Shown piece by piece: positions 35,701-47,979 of a stretch of DNA of 64,000 nucleotides. How positions within the stretch are numbered: position 1 is the stretch's first letter; every line of letters begins with the position of its first letter. Position numbers and translations under genes: made by a program. The stretch spans positions 62,231,766 through 62,295,765 of the forward strand of contig NC_134279.1 of assembly GCF_949628215.1 (NCBI RefSeq), read 5' to 3'. The notes beneath the pieces were generated by a model. The model was not told where the DNA came from. It worked only from the letters and a program-made list of their open reading frames with translations, and did not search any database. The DNA is from Phalacrocorax aristotelis (taxonomy: Eukaryota; Chordata; Aves; Suliformes; Phalacrocoracidae).

Positions 35701-38700
35701 CTAAAGGTGTGCAGGATCTTTGAACACCGTGGCCAAATTTTGAAACTCATCACAACTAAGACAATTAGTATCAAAAGCCTTTTCAAAAGTATGACATTAA
35801 GGGCCAAAATGTTGCCTGCAGTTTCCTCAGTAGTCTTCAATAAGAAAAAAAGAGAAACAGTTGGCATTTTCAAGATAACATTCAGGAAGCTTCAAAGTTA
35901 CTCAGAATTTTGATTAAGATTGTTTTCTGAAAGTTTTTTTTCGTACAGTGGAAAGACTCTTTCTGAGATCCTGAAAAGAGAATTTGCAGAAAAGCTAAAC
36001 ATAAAAATTTATTTTTCAATATATTTTTGAATTCCTCTTAGAAATTAAGTTAATTTTAAAAAGAGAAAACATAAAATTATTTTTAGAAGTAATTTTAAAT
36101 TTAAAAAAAATGCTTTGAAAGAAACATTCCAACCTACTCTATTGAGTTCTGAAGAAGATGTTGGAAGGTGGTTAGTGTTATTGCTATGTATTGTGCTTTG
36201 ATTCTTACAAGCCTAATGCTATAGACACTATTGAACTTATTTCTTTGATTTTAATGATGTTTCCTAATAGTTCAGTTTTACACTTTCTTTGAATTTGTTA
36301 TTTCTTTCTATAAGTCATGTTCTTATTGGTCTTTTCCATCCAAAAATAAGGAAGATGTAGCTGGACTTTGCCTCTCCATTCAGAAAGAACAAGCAGCTTT
36401 CAGTGGATTACACTGTGCTTCAAAATATCTTTTGGTCCTTTTCCAAGATCTTTACTTGCTGGCCTCAGCAATAAGAAATAACACCTCACTTACAGGGGAG
36501 TAATAACGGAGGCGGGGGTGGGTGGGGGTGGAAGTATATCCTTAAGCAGCTTTGGACTAAAGCTTGCATGAAAGTGATGAAAAGAGACAAAGGAATTCAA
36601 CTCAGTATTCCAGGAAGTTCTTTCCCAGTTATATGCTCCTATATTCCCATGTCTAAAGAAGTAATAGGATTTTCCCATACTTATTTATTTAAAAAGGCCA
36701 ATATTTAATCCTTCAAAGCTAAAGACTTGAATGCAATTTAAAAACATTTATTATGTCTGTGTAGGCTGGAGTATAAAATTCTCAAAATATTTGTTTTATT
36801 TTTCTTGCTTGTTTGTGAGGTTTCTCAGGTTCAGGATTATCAGAGAATTGATGGGATGAAGAGATACAGAATGCCTAATAAATATTATTATTGTACCAGC
36901 ACATAAAGTGCTGTAGGAATGGGATCTAATTATATTGCTACCTTTGAAAAATAGGTAGGGATCTTGATGATATTTATTTCTAGATAAATATTTCCATTCT
37001 TGTATGATTAGTGGAGAATCCCTGACACTGACACAGACATACCTAGTCTATAAAGCATATATCACATTTAAGAACTCTCATCCTAACTACTTTCTGCTCA
37101 CTGAGTTCACAGAAGCTTGTTTCAGCCGAGTAATTCTTAAATAATTTTTTGTTTTCATTTATCTTTTTATTTTTCAAAGTAGCAATATATTAAACACTTT
37201 TGGTAGCATGTCTCCTCAACTAGTCAAGTGTTAACTAATGCAAGGGAGGGAGAAAAGTTGGCTGTGTGATAGGAACACTCTCAGTCTGGTTATATTTGTG
37301 ATTTTACCTTTATAAAGCTGAATCTGGTGAGACACAAACTCTTCCAGTACTCTGGCTGCTTGACAGGTGAACTGTTAAGATCATATAAACCCTCCCTTTG
37401 CGAAGTCTATACTGGGCTATGCTGGTTGAACAGGTAATCCCAGCATGTCCCCTGGAACACTCTGGACTTGTGTAGGAAACCTTTCACACTTGTTGCTTAA
37501 CTACCTACCTGAAACAAAAGAATAATGTGTTCAGGAAACGTCAAATTCTCAGGCAAGTTCTTTATTCCAGATCTTTAGCAAGACCTTGTTATTATCCTTA
37601 GCAAGATCTTTCTGAATAATATGAACACTGCTTGCCATACCGTCTGTGAGGATCTCTCAGAAGTGTAGATGGCAAACTATTCAAAACATGCACTAGCAGC
37701 AAGATATGGCAATCTAAGGCAAGACTGCATGATTCCTCTAGGTTCTCACTGAACAGGAGCTTTCGTTTACATTGCACATTCCATAGTTGCTATGATTTTG
37801 TAAGTACGGTCAGCTGACTGTCTTTGCAAATAGGTATTTGCTATGGCTTATATTTAAGACAGTTGCAAATAAGATTATTTAAGTGGTTAGCAGTTCTTGT
37901 TTTATTTTGCTTCACTATGTTATTCTTTAGAAAAATTGCTTTTATATAAACTAACTTCAGTATTTCCTTCTTTTTCACTGTGTTACTGAAATGAAACTTG
38001 CTACAGAATCTGTCTAAACCAGATGACGTGGAATCTTCATCCTGTAATTAGGGATGAATGAAGCTCAGGAAGCTTTGAATTTTGGATAATCTTCCCAAAG
38101 TTAAGAAGATTAGGACAAGTTTTTATGAAGCTATCTGACTGAGGTGATGTTTTTGCAAGTAACATTTAGCTTCTATCATCTTTCAGGTACTGCATATACA
38201 TTGAGTAGTTACTCTTTAATAATAAAAGCATTCGCTATAGCAAGAAATTATAAACAGGTGTGTGAGGGGATATTCAAAGATCCAGAACAGATCAGAAAGG
38301 AATTAAGCAAGTTAATATTTCCCATGTGCTCCTACCTTTTCCCTACTTAACATCAGATCTTCTCTTTTCTCCATCTTGAGAATGGAAAAAGTACTTGCAC
38401 TGCCATTTTGCACATGGCAAACTTTATTCCTTGCACTAGGATGACAAGTCTCTTTTTTTTCTTTACTTAATCTTCCAGAAATTGTAAAGATATGACCATA
38501 AGTGGATGTGTAAGGTTTGTGTCATATAGAGGCTTGCATCATCATGTAATTTATCCAACCATTTAAATCCTTACAGATTAGACATATTACTGTGCATATG
38601 GCTTTGAAGCTGTTGCTGTTAACTTCAGGTGTAATAAGACAGGACTCAGCATTTGCAATTTCATCTCACCTAGAAATCCTTTTGACAGAAGAAAATAATT

Positions 38701-41700
38701 GAAGCACTTAACAGTCCATGTAACATACAGTAACTACTATTCATCCTACTTCAAAACAGACCTCTCTAACTTAATGCCTTAAGGGTTTTTACTTGCGTTC
38801 TTTTTAAAAAAGTGTATTTCATCTTCCTGTGAATTTACATACAATATAAACTTAAAAAAGCATAGTGTCTCCTTGTCTATAGTGTTAAAATGTCTAGTTA
38901 TAATAAAATTCCGTCAGTTTGAATAGATCTGATTTATAAACATAAGCACTGTATCATAAGAGTTACATTTATTAGGTACATTTAGGTATCATGGGTATTT
39001 CTGGTCTAATAATAGTTCATCCGCTTGTACTGTAGCTTGCTGACATTTGAAATTCTTTCCTCAGTCTTAGCAGGAGACTCAGTGTTTTAGATTTTCTTTT
39101 GCCAGACAGTTACAGACTAGCAGTGTGAACATATATTTTCTCTCATTTTTGTTTCTAGCAGAAATACTTTTATCAGGACTGTTCACTCATGGTTAAAGAA
39201 AAACTAAGTAAATGGACTTCCTCAAAGCTGAATGATTGTGATTGTGAAAGTGGTTTTGTTTTTATTTTTTGAGGAAAGCACATGAAATAGTTGGGATTTT
39301 TTTTCCCCCTTGAAAGATTCTAAGTGGTTTGCTTTCTGACTGTGGTTTTAAAGGACAAAAATTAAGACGACGAAAAAGCATAAAACTCAGATATTATGGA
39401 CAACATTTGTGGGTGTATAAAGGCTTTCTTTTAATATACTTGGTAGAAGGAAAAGTACACATAAGAAATTGATGTATAATCTTTCACTATGCCTAATTTA
39501 AGGTTGTCTCTGATAGCATCCAATACATAATTTAAAAAAAAAAAAGATTCCATTTCACTAAACATTATCTTGCATATTATCAAGTTCTGGGATCAAAAGG
39601 AACACCTTCCTGCTTCCCATACAATTTGTCTACCATTCTAAATCACAACCTTCCAATAAGGTTACAAAATTTTGTCTACCGTGTACATAGAAATATTATC
39701 TTTGCCCTGTAATAGTGCAAAGAAGTTTAATACCTTTAACTTATTATTTGTCTTAATGCTTTCATATGGTAAAATACTTCACAACTGCTGCAGAGTATTT
39801 AACAATGTGCTTCCTTTGGTATGTTTTTAAATAATCTATTGCTTCTATGGTACAGTAGCTTTCTCTATTCCTATATTTTGAGAAGGAATGGAATAAGCAT
39901 CAGATCTCTTTTATGTTCTCATTTATTTCTTTTTCCTACTAAATCCTTAAATTTATAAATGTTGATCCAAATAAATGTGTAGTGACTTCAATGTAAATCT
40001 CTGTATCTTTAATTTCTTCACTGTTATTCTCAAGGGAAACGTGCAGCAATGAAATCTGTTTCTGATTCCAATTTTGGGGAGATGAACTGTGTGTGTCAAG
40101 CACAGCAGGAATGGCAGGCCGTCTCCTAGAAATATTTACTGTTCCTCCTGTGCCCAATGTCGCTAAAATATCTGCTTAGGGTACGAAAAAAAAACAATCT
40201 AAAACAACCTCAAAGGCATTTTCTTTCCTCCTTTGTCCCTTAATATAAATTCTCAACAAAAAGCTTTACCGATCTTTTATTTTTTTATGAATGGAAATAC
40301 ACAGAACTCACTTCTGCTTCTAAAACTACTGGTTGCAGCAGCTTATTGGGAAGTATATTTTTTTTATTATTTCTTTGGAGGTGTCTCATTTTGGAGTGGA
40401 TTGACTTCAGCAAGGAAGCAGTGAATCTTGATTTAAATAATAAATTTCAATGTTTTGCTTTGTAATTTAGGTATTTCCCAAGGAAATGCCATTTCTCACT
40501 AGCTGACACAAGTTGTTACCAACTTTATGTTTTACACTTGTTCTTTTTTAAGCAATTATGTAACTTAATGTGCACCTATGCAGATACTTCCAACCTTCTA
40601 TTTTGTTTGCAAGTAAGGAATGAAGATCTTAATTATACCTACATGGTGGTTCACTTTTACTCATTATTTTTGTCACTTTCAATAAAAAGAAATTGGAATC
40701 CAACTGTAAATAAGCAAAGCAGCAGTTTGTTAAATAAAATACAATGTCTCAGACATATTAGGAAAATAAAAAATATACCTAGACTTGTTTTTCAGTGAAA
40801 GCTACTTGACTTATAATACAGGAAACACGTTTAAGTTAGTAAATTCATTAAAATATGTATCACTTTCTTGGTCCTTTTGACCTCTTCTTATGATTCTTTC
40901 TTTCTGTCCACATATTGGAAAAAAACTTTCCAGATTTTCAGTGGTCTTTTGTGACCACTGCCTGCTATTAACTCAACAAATTGAGATGAAAGAAATGTTT
41001 TCTCTGTAAAGACAAAAAAAAAATTGTTTTAGAACTTCAAGGCTTTTTTTGCCTATTTTATTATAGCCCTAAATTAATCCTCTGAAATGATACATGTCAT
41101 TAAGAAAAATCTAAATAAACACATTATAAGATACATGGAACCACAAAATGTAACTAGGAAACAAACCGTTTGATATCTCATAGGTAAAATATGTATTAAC
41201 AGAGTCACATGCAGTTTAAAAATACCAATATACCTTGCAGCCAACCTAAAGATAACTTATAACTTGATAGGTAATACAAACTCTTTGATGCTAACACATC
41301 AGAGAAGGGTAATCTGTTTTTCTTATTGAGAATACAAAATGGTGCAAGAGATAGAACGGAGACAGAAACATCTATGACCGTGCCCACATGCAATTAGAAA
41401 GAAAAACAGTCTGTCAAATTCTTGAAGTCAGAAGAGACCTGAGAATGAATACTGAATGCAGCAAACAAAAACCCCAATTTTTTAGATCATACCCATCATA
41501 ACTTATTATAATAATCATCATAGTAACTATAAAACAATAATAAATGGAATAAAAAGAAAGCAGTGAAAAGATTAATAAGATTAGTTAGTTAACTGGTTTT
41601 CTTTAAAATTTCTTAAGGTAGAGGTCTTTTTTTCCAAGTATTTGTGCCAAATTTTTCTTTCCCATAGATTCTTCTATATTTTTACCCCAGAAAAATAAAG

Positions 41701-44700
41701 CTATGAATTAAAGTACACCATAGAATACAATCCTATGAAGCAGCTGTAGAAAAATTTTAACCAGTGAAAATTTAAATTTTATAGAAACTTCATGTGAACA
41801 AGCCTGATGTAGGTCCTCAAAGTTGATTTAGCATTATTAGAATGACTCCAGAGATTTTCAGGTTTGAAGAAAAACAAATATGTCATGTAATTTCCCTCCT
41901 GAAGTTCACTGGATGTTGAAGTATGCCTGATTGCTTACTGCGTGTTTTGTCTTTAGGTTCATATTCTTTTATCTTAGGGACAGTCAGTATAAAGTGAGTG
42001 GAGTTGCAGAAGTGGGGTGCAAGATCAAGACCAAAAGCTCATGCATGTCAATGTGACCCTCAGATTTTAATTGTATAATACCTAAGCTATGTCTATGTAG
42101 TCGCTAAAATAAAACATTAAAATATTCTGCACTTACTTTTCCTACTTATCTTCACCCTCATTATTTTTTTAAATACAATGTTATCTGGCCTTGTCTGTAT
42201 CAAAAATGTTTTCAACCTGCAAATTACAGCTTTCTTTAGAATATTATGTGCCCCCTCCTTCCTTTCAGATCAATGGCACTGTCAGCCAGAGGTGAACAGA
42301 ACTCTATTTAAGAGAAGGGTGAGTGAGGGAAGGTCATAGGTCTATGCATTTTAAACTGTATTGTATGATGTAGGATTCAGCATCTGAGAAGTACAGATCT
42401 AAACAGATAAGCCCATGAAAATTCAGTCCTCTATACTTTTCAATATGCAAAAATAATTAATGCATATTATTTATATTAATACTCCTTATAGAAACCTGAA
42501 CTATTAATCAACTGCTTTCCAAAGATTTGCTTTTACATCTAAAAATTTCCTTGACATATTTCAAATAATAGACATTTGAAAACCATCTTTTAATAATACA
42601 TTATTCATTAACAGCATAGCATATCTGCCTCATCCGTATTTTCTGCTAAAGATTAACACCTGTTTTATAACACATTACTTTTGTTTGTCTATCAGTCCAA
42701 TTGGTTGATTGTATGTGAAAAACTCAGCAGTCAGACAGTGTCTGGAATTTAAGTAATACCAGGAAATCCTTAAAAGCTGCACCTAATCTTTCATACATAT
42801 TTAAATACTGGAATATGGTTATGTCTGGGGCTTTAGCTTGCATTCACTTCAGTGGATTACATAGTGTCTGGTCAAGTCTGAAATCTGTTTTAACGTAAAA
42901 TAAATAATTTTTATTCCAATTAGTAGCTGTAATTAAATTAATTAGTATTAGCAAACAAAGTAAAATTATTCTAATTTGGGCATAGGTATGTGTGAGCATA
43001 AAATATAATTTTCTTACAGGTTTCTAACCATTAATTTATTTTGTTTTTTCTCAGCAGACCAAAATTTTTCTTCAACACTTTTTATAGAAAACCCCCTGAG
43101 AGACATTAGATGTTTCAGTAGGATATTAGCTGACAACGAACCTGAAAAGCAGAAGACATGATTCCCAATCAGCAGAAAGCCCAATGATTTATTGCTTTTG
43201 ATTCATTTGAGATTCTCATTTGTCTTCAAGGACCTGGAAAGCCAGTCAAAGACTTCTGGGAAGTGATAGACTTTTAAAAACTTCAATAGCTGCTAATCAA
43301 GAGCTTACCAATTGATCACTAAACCACAGGTTCATGAGATCATAAGACATATTTTAACTGCTTTACAGCTGAAATACTTTGGATTAGTACAGTAAAATTA
43401 TATTTTTTAAAATGTTAAGGAGTAAATACTGTAGTGGGATCGTTGTGAAAATGCAAAATGTTACCCATTCTTCAAATCACCAGCATACTGCTAAATGTGA
43501 GGGAGAAGATGGTGGGACAATGACAGGTGGCAAATTCTGTGATAGCAAATGCTTATCTCTCCCAAATCAAAGTGTTTGACTTGAAGATTTGGATTTTTAT
43601 TTTTTTCTGAAGTAAAAAAAGAAATAAATATATTTATTTCAATGTGCAAATCAAAAGAAACTGAGGACAAAATGGTCTCACGGTTGGGTCATAAGAAGAC
43701 CTGAATATATTTCTAATTTTGCTTTTCTAGTTGCTTTTGGTATAGCTGCAGTGTGCCTTCCTAGCACTCCAGAGAACAGATTTATTAGCTTCGGTGTTTT
43801 AATCAAAAACTGCACAATTATGTATATAAACAGATTGAAACATATCCATGCAATCCTACTTTTTTATCATAAATTTCCCCAGAGAAGAGTGTAATACTTG
43901 TTCAGATTAAAGTTAATCTAAAATGTCTGTATTCATTCATGGTTTTACAAACAATATTTCCTTTCTATCATTCATGATTTTTCAGATGATGTTTCCTTTC
44001 AGCCAACTCTTTTCTTCATGTATGGCATCTACTTAGTCTCTCCTCACATAGAAAGTGCTTCATGAAACTGTTCATCCTGCTCATCTAGAGTTAGCGTCTT
44101 CAGAACAAAACTGAAAAATTGAACAGAAAAAGAAAACACTAGCAACTACTAGGGAAGAACTTAGTTGTTCTTCATATACAAAATAACCTAGGCCTTAGAG
44201 CATAGGAGCATATTTTTCGACCTGACTTAAGGAATATTTATTCTTTTACTTAATGATTGCCAATTTAAAAGCCCATATGGTCAGAGACATTAAGGTGGAC
44301 ATGAAAATTAGCCTAACCTATAATAAGGAGACACCCCAGATAGCCAAAATACTTGGGTCACTTTCAAATAGTACCTTCTGTGTCAAAACCCAAAACACTG
44401 TGGCAGATGACTAACAGAATATCCAGATACCGGTTCAGTGGAATATGAAAGGGAGTGTCTTCTGTTTCAATTGTGAAAGTGTTTCAAATCAGTTTTGGAT
44501 ACCAGGTTGTGTAGGGGTTAAGAGTTATTTTAATGTGCACCTGTAAATGAAAACTCACTAAATGGGAATGTCATCAGATGTTTTTCGTTATTAAACATGA
44601 TACAGTGAGTTAAAGATGACATCTGATCTTTCAACTTGAGGCTGAAGTGACAAGATGGTTGAGCCAGTCTCTTATCAAAGAAGAGGTCTTGATCCCTATT

Positions 44701-46716
44701 GCTACCTTGCCCCCTACTCCCCCTCCTTCCTTCCTCTTGCCCTAGTTCTGACACCACATTTTTTTCTCTTCTTTGCACTATTACTAAGTTACTCATTGAC
44801 TCAGAAGAATACTATTCATTCTGGGGGGAGAGGGACGAGAAAGATATTAGTTTAAACTAGTTCATGGAAGAGTTCTGTTGTGCTCCGGTTTTAGTACAAT
44901 ATAAACAGCAGTTATAAGGGAACAGTAAAATGTAGAGGGATACCGTAAAGAAAAAAGCTGGTTTTTTTTCAGTGATAGTATGGTGTTAGATCAACATAGC
45001 CTACCACGTAACCAGTTTTTGTGAGTATACTTTAGTGAAACCACCACCATTCTTAGTTTGAAAAACTCACCATATGCATATGTTTGCACATGGTGTGTTT
45101 GCACAATATTGAATGCAGCATACTATGGAAGACCAAGACAAACCCTTAGCTGGTGCAAAAATGGTGTAACTACATTGAATTCAATCTACGTTGACATAGT
45201 TCTGGTAGAATGTAGTACGATTAATCAGCTTGATAAATAACTTTTGTCCTAATAGACAGAGGACAAGAAGTTTCAAGAATATTAGATTATCATATGTTTC
45301 TTTTCAAATACATGGCCAAATTAGAGGAGAAAAAGTTTATTAAGCTATATTTATACTGCAGAATAACCCAGAACAGGGCAGTGAGCTTGATCATGGGATC
45401 ACTCCACAGGGGAAAACTGTGAATGGATGCACTGTTTAGTAGATTTCAAAGGACCAGAGTAAGAGGTCAGTTCTGAGGTATGAATCTTTAAGACCTCATT
45501 AGTTCAGTTTCACAATAAAATACTAAAAGAATTATTGCATTGTTATCATTTATTATATAATTTTATGTCTTGAATTTCTCTCCAAATTTTGTCAGTTGCA
45601 CATAATGACAACATGAGGGAACACCTTCAAGCATGAAGGAAATCTCAAATTGCTTTGAAGCTTCAGAACAAAAATCTAAAATGTTAGATATTTTTATATT
45701 TTTATGGCTGTATTTGGACTTTATTCAGCCTTCAGTGTTAATCAGTAATACCTGTAATCTGTGAAGGAATATGCAGAAAATAAATGGAAATTAGTAAACT
45801 ATGGCTAAAAGAAATGTATTCTTTCCCTCTATGGAAAGATAGCATATTTTGTAACAAATTATTCAGATTGCTCCTACAGATGTTAAATCTCTGTAAGTGA
45901 GGCAGGATTCTGAGAAAGCATGTAGTTTGCAACCAGATGAAAAACCACGGCATATAAACTGAGGCTTTGCAGAAATCTATTACTGGAGACTAGACGTAAG
46001 CAGAAATACATAAACACTGTAAACATAAAAGATATTTCCTTCTTCCTGTGGTGGTACATTTTAGAAAGTGCATTATTGTATTGTATTTCTGTATGACATT
46101 TGCTTCTGGAATGCTTTCTGCTGTTCTACTCTTGTTGTTTTTCTCTCCCTGTTTCTTTTTTCCCCTTAAATAGCAAGAATTAGAATACTGACATAATTCT
46201 GAAAAGAATGAATCAAGTTTTTCTTTCAAATTATGGTCAAAGCTAGTAGTGGAAGTAAAAGTCTCCTTTGATAACATGCAGTCTTTTGCTAGACACATTC
46301 ATATTAAATATTCACTGTTTTGATGCACTGTGTGGTGACACAACTAAATAGCTTCTTCCATAAGAAATAGGATAGTCATTTTCCTTATCATGAGTTTCAG
46401 TGACTTTAGATTGCAGCTAGAACACATGATATAACCCTGTATGTAAACAGATCTTATGAATGATGATTTCATAGTCCATTTATCAAAGAATTATTAAAGC
46501 ACAACTAGTTGATATATTTCCTGCTCATATTTCATTGAAATCATAATAACACACCCATGCACTAAAATATTAAGCAGGTTATATTGTTCAGTTTATTCCA
46601 GAACAGATTATACATTTGAGCTAATATATATGCAATATGAATATTTAAGCCACTAGGTCCATGATTACAAACAGGTCTGTACCAATGTAACAGCAAGTTT
46701 GCACTCCTAATGGATC

Positions 46717-46783
46717 AGGTCTTTGAACAGGCTAATCTGACTACTGTTTAAACAACAGTCAGATTGTGGTTTATGCAAGACCT
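46717..46783. repeat. 67-nt imperfect hairpin
   Basis: Core arms AATCTGACTACTGTTT (46734-46749) and AAACAACAGTCAGATT (46750-46765) pair at 14 of 16 positions. After an internal loop, AGGTCTT (from 46717) pairs with AAGACCT (to 46783). The almost loopless apex argues against a standard microRNA precursor. Confidence 0.7.
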
Positions 46784-47199
46784 AGACCTCTAGTGTAATT
46801 TTAGGCATGAACACTACAAAGAATTTCAAGTGCTCAGGGAATTCCCTGGGCAAAATGAGCTGGGTTGGATGGCTGCAGAACAGACAGTGTGAATCACAGC
46901 TGTGTATTTAAGTATCCAAAGATCTTCTGATTGTAAAATGTATGCTAACAAAGAATTTACATTATGCTTCCTAAGCAAGTGCTGCACACATTGCCAGTAG
47001 TAAATGGATGGTACTTGGAAAGTTTAAATGTGTGTAGCTGGCAGAAGCAGAGGCCTTTTGCACATGCACAAGTAGAAGTACTGTAAGCAGACTTTAACAC
47101 TAGCTTGTTTTGAACTTAAATATTAAGCACACTAGTATATTACAATTGTATAAGCATTTTTGTACCCAGTGATCCAGTAAAAATAGAATTTCCATTCTT

Positions 47200-47979
47200 T
47201 GTTGTGGGACGGAGGCCTCATGCTAACTGTACCTTTTGACCAAGGCCCTGGTTGTGGTCCGTTAGGCTTGTTATCAACTAGTTATCAAGCTGTGTGAAAC
47301 AGAGCTTGGTATCTGCTGCCTTGTCTTACATTGCACAATTTTGTCATGGGATAACAGCAAAGGCCTTGAAAATATGGGCACAGGTTGAACAATGAACAAT
47401 TCCCTGATGGTCAATTACTGATCACTAAGAAAACATAGCCTTGAGAGCTGGATGAAGAGAGGTTTTGCTTTTAGAAAATGAGCAGCAGTTAAACAAAGTT
47501 AAAAAAGAGCACAGCAACAAGAGAAGGCACATGCCATGGCCTGGGAAAATAATCCTGCCTCAGCGTTGCACAGTGCATAGTCTAGAGGGAGGGGAAGCCA
47601 AGGGTTAGCAATCCTCTGGAAACTCAACCGTCTTACAAAAGTAAAAGACACCAAATTTGAGGAGATGGGGGGTGAGGAGAAAAAAACCACCAAACTACTG
47701 CATTTCCAACTTCTCTTATCAATAAGCTCAGAAGGCTGACTACCTTGATAGGTAAGATTTGTAAAGGGCTGTAGCTGTTAGCTGTGATATACTGTTGCAT
47801 ACTAACAGCTAATATAGGATACAATTATTATGAACTGACTCTTTGGAATAAGTAGTGATAATAAATAATATGGAAGAGCTATAAACATGTAGTATGTCAT
47901 TAATGAATGCCAGTCTAGTTAGTTTTATTTTATAGATTAAAACTGATTTATCAGTATTCCAAGCATTCCCATCCCAACA
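47200..47979 (+). mobile_element. Candidate decayed LTR of a third ERV type
   Basis: Begins TGTTGTGGGACGGAGG and ends CATTCCCATCCCAACA, so the termini form a TG...CA inverted repeat (TGTTG.GGGA against TCCC.AACA). Inside are a TATA-like CTTACAAAAG near 47632 and a poly(A) signal AATAAA at 47860-47865, in the right order for U3-R-U5. I also recognise the general wording as resembling a bird LTR, without being able to name it. The orientation is given by the promoter-to-poly(A) order. The flanks TTCTT and GTCTC match only partly (3 of 5), so integration is not proven. Confidence 0.5.

Larger units (their letters stand above)
32480..47199. other. Long unique AT-rich non-coding stretch
   Basis: About 14.7 kb without a recognised exon, RNA gene or mobile element. 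Open frames are all under 105 codons and scattered over both strands. Features of note are an ATT microsatellite at 32736-32764, a G-rich run at 36508-36531, a small 8-bp hairpin at 40939-40960 (CAGTGGTC/GACCACTG) and a longer imperfect hairpin at 46717-46783. Old decayed repeats may be hidden here. Confidence 0.5.

Noticed and set aside
41400..41470. Possible decayed CR1 tail (GAAGTCAGAAGAGACCTGAG)
   Set aside because: Only one loose block matches, and the diagnostic ATTCTATGA-type end is absent.
42995..43160. Possible exon after a pyrimidine-rich CAG acceptor near 43056
   Set aside because: The following frame closes within a few codons in the most likely phase, and no donor or homology is visible.
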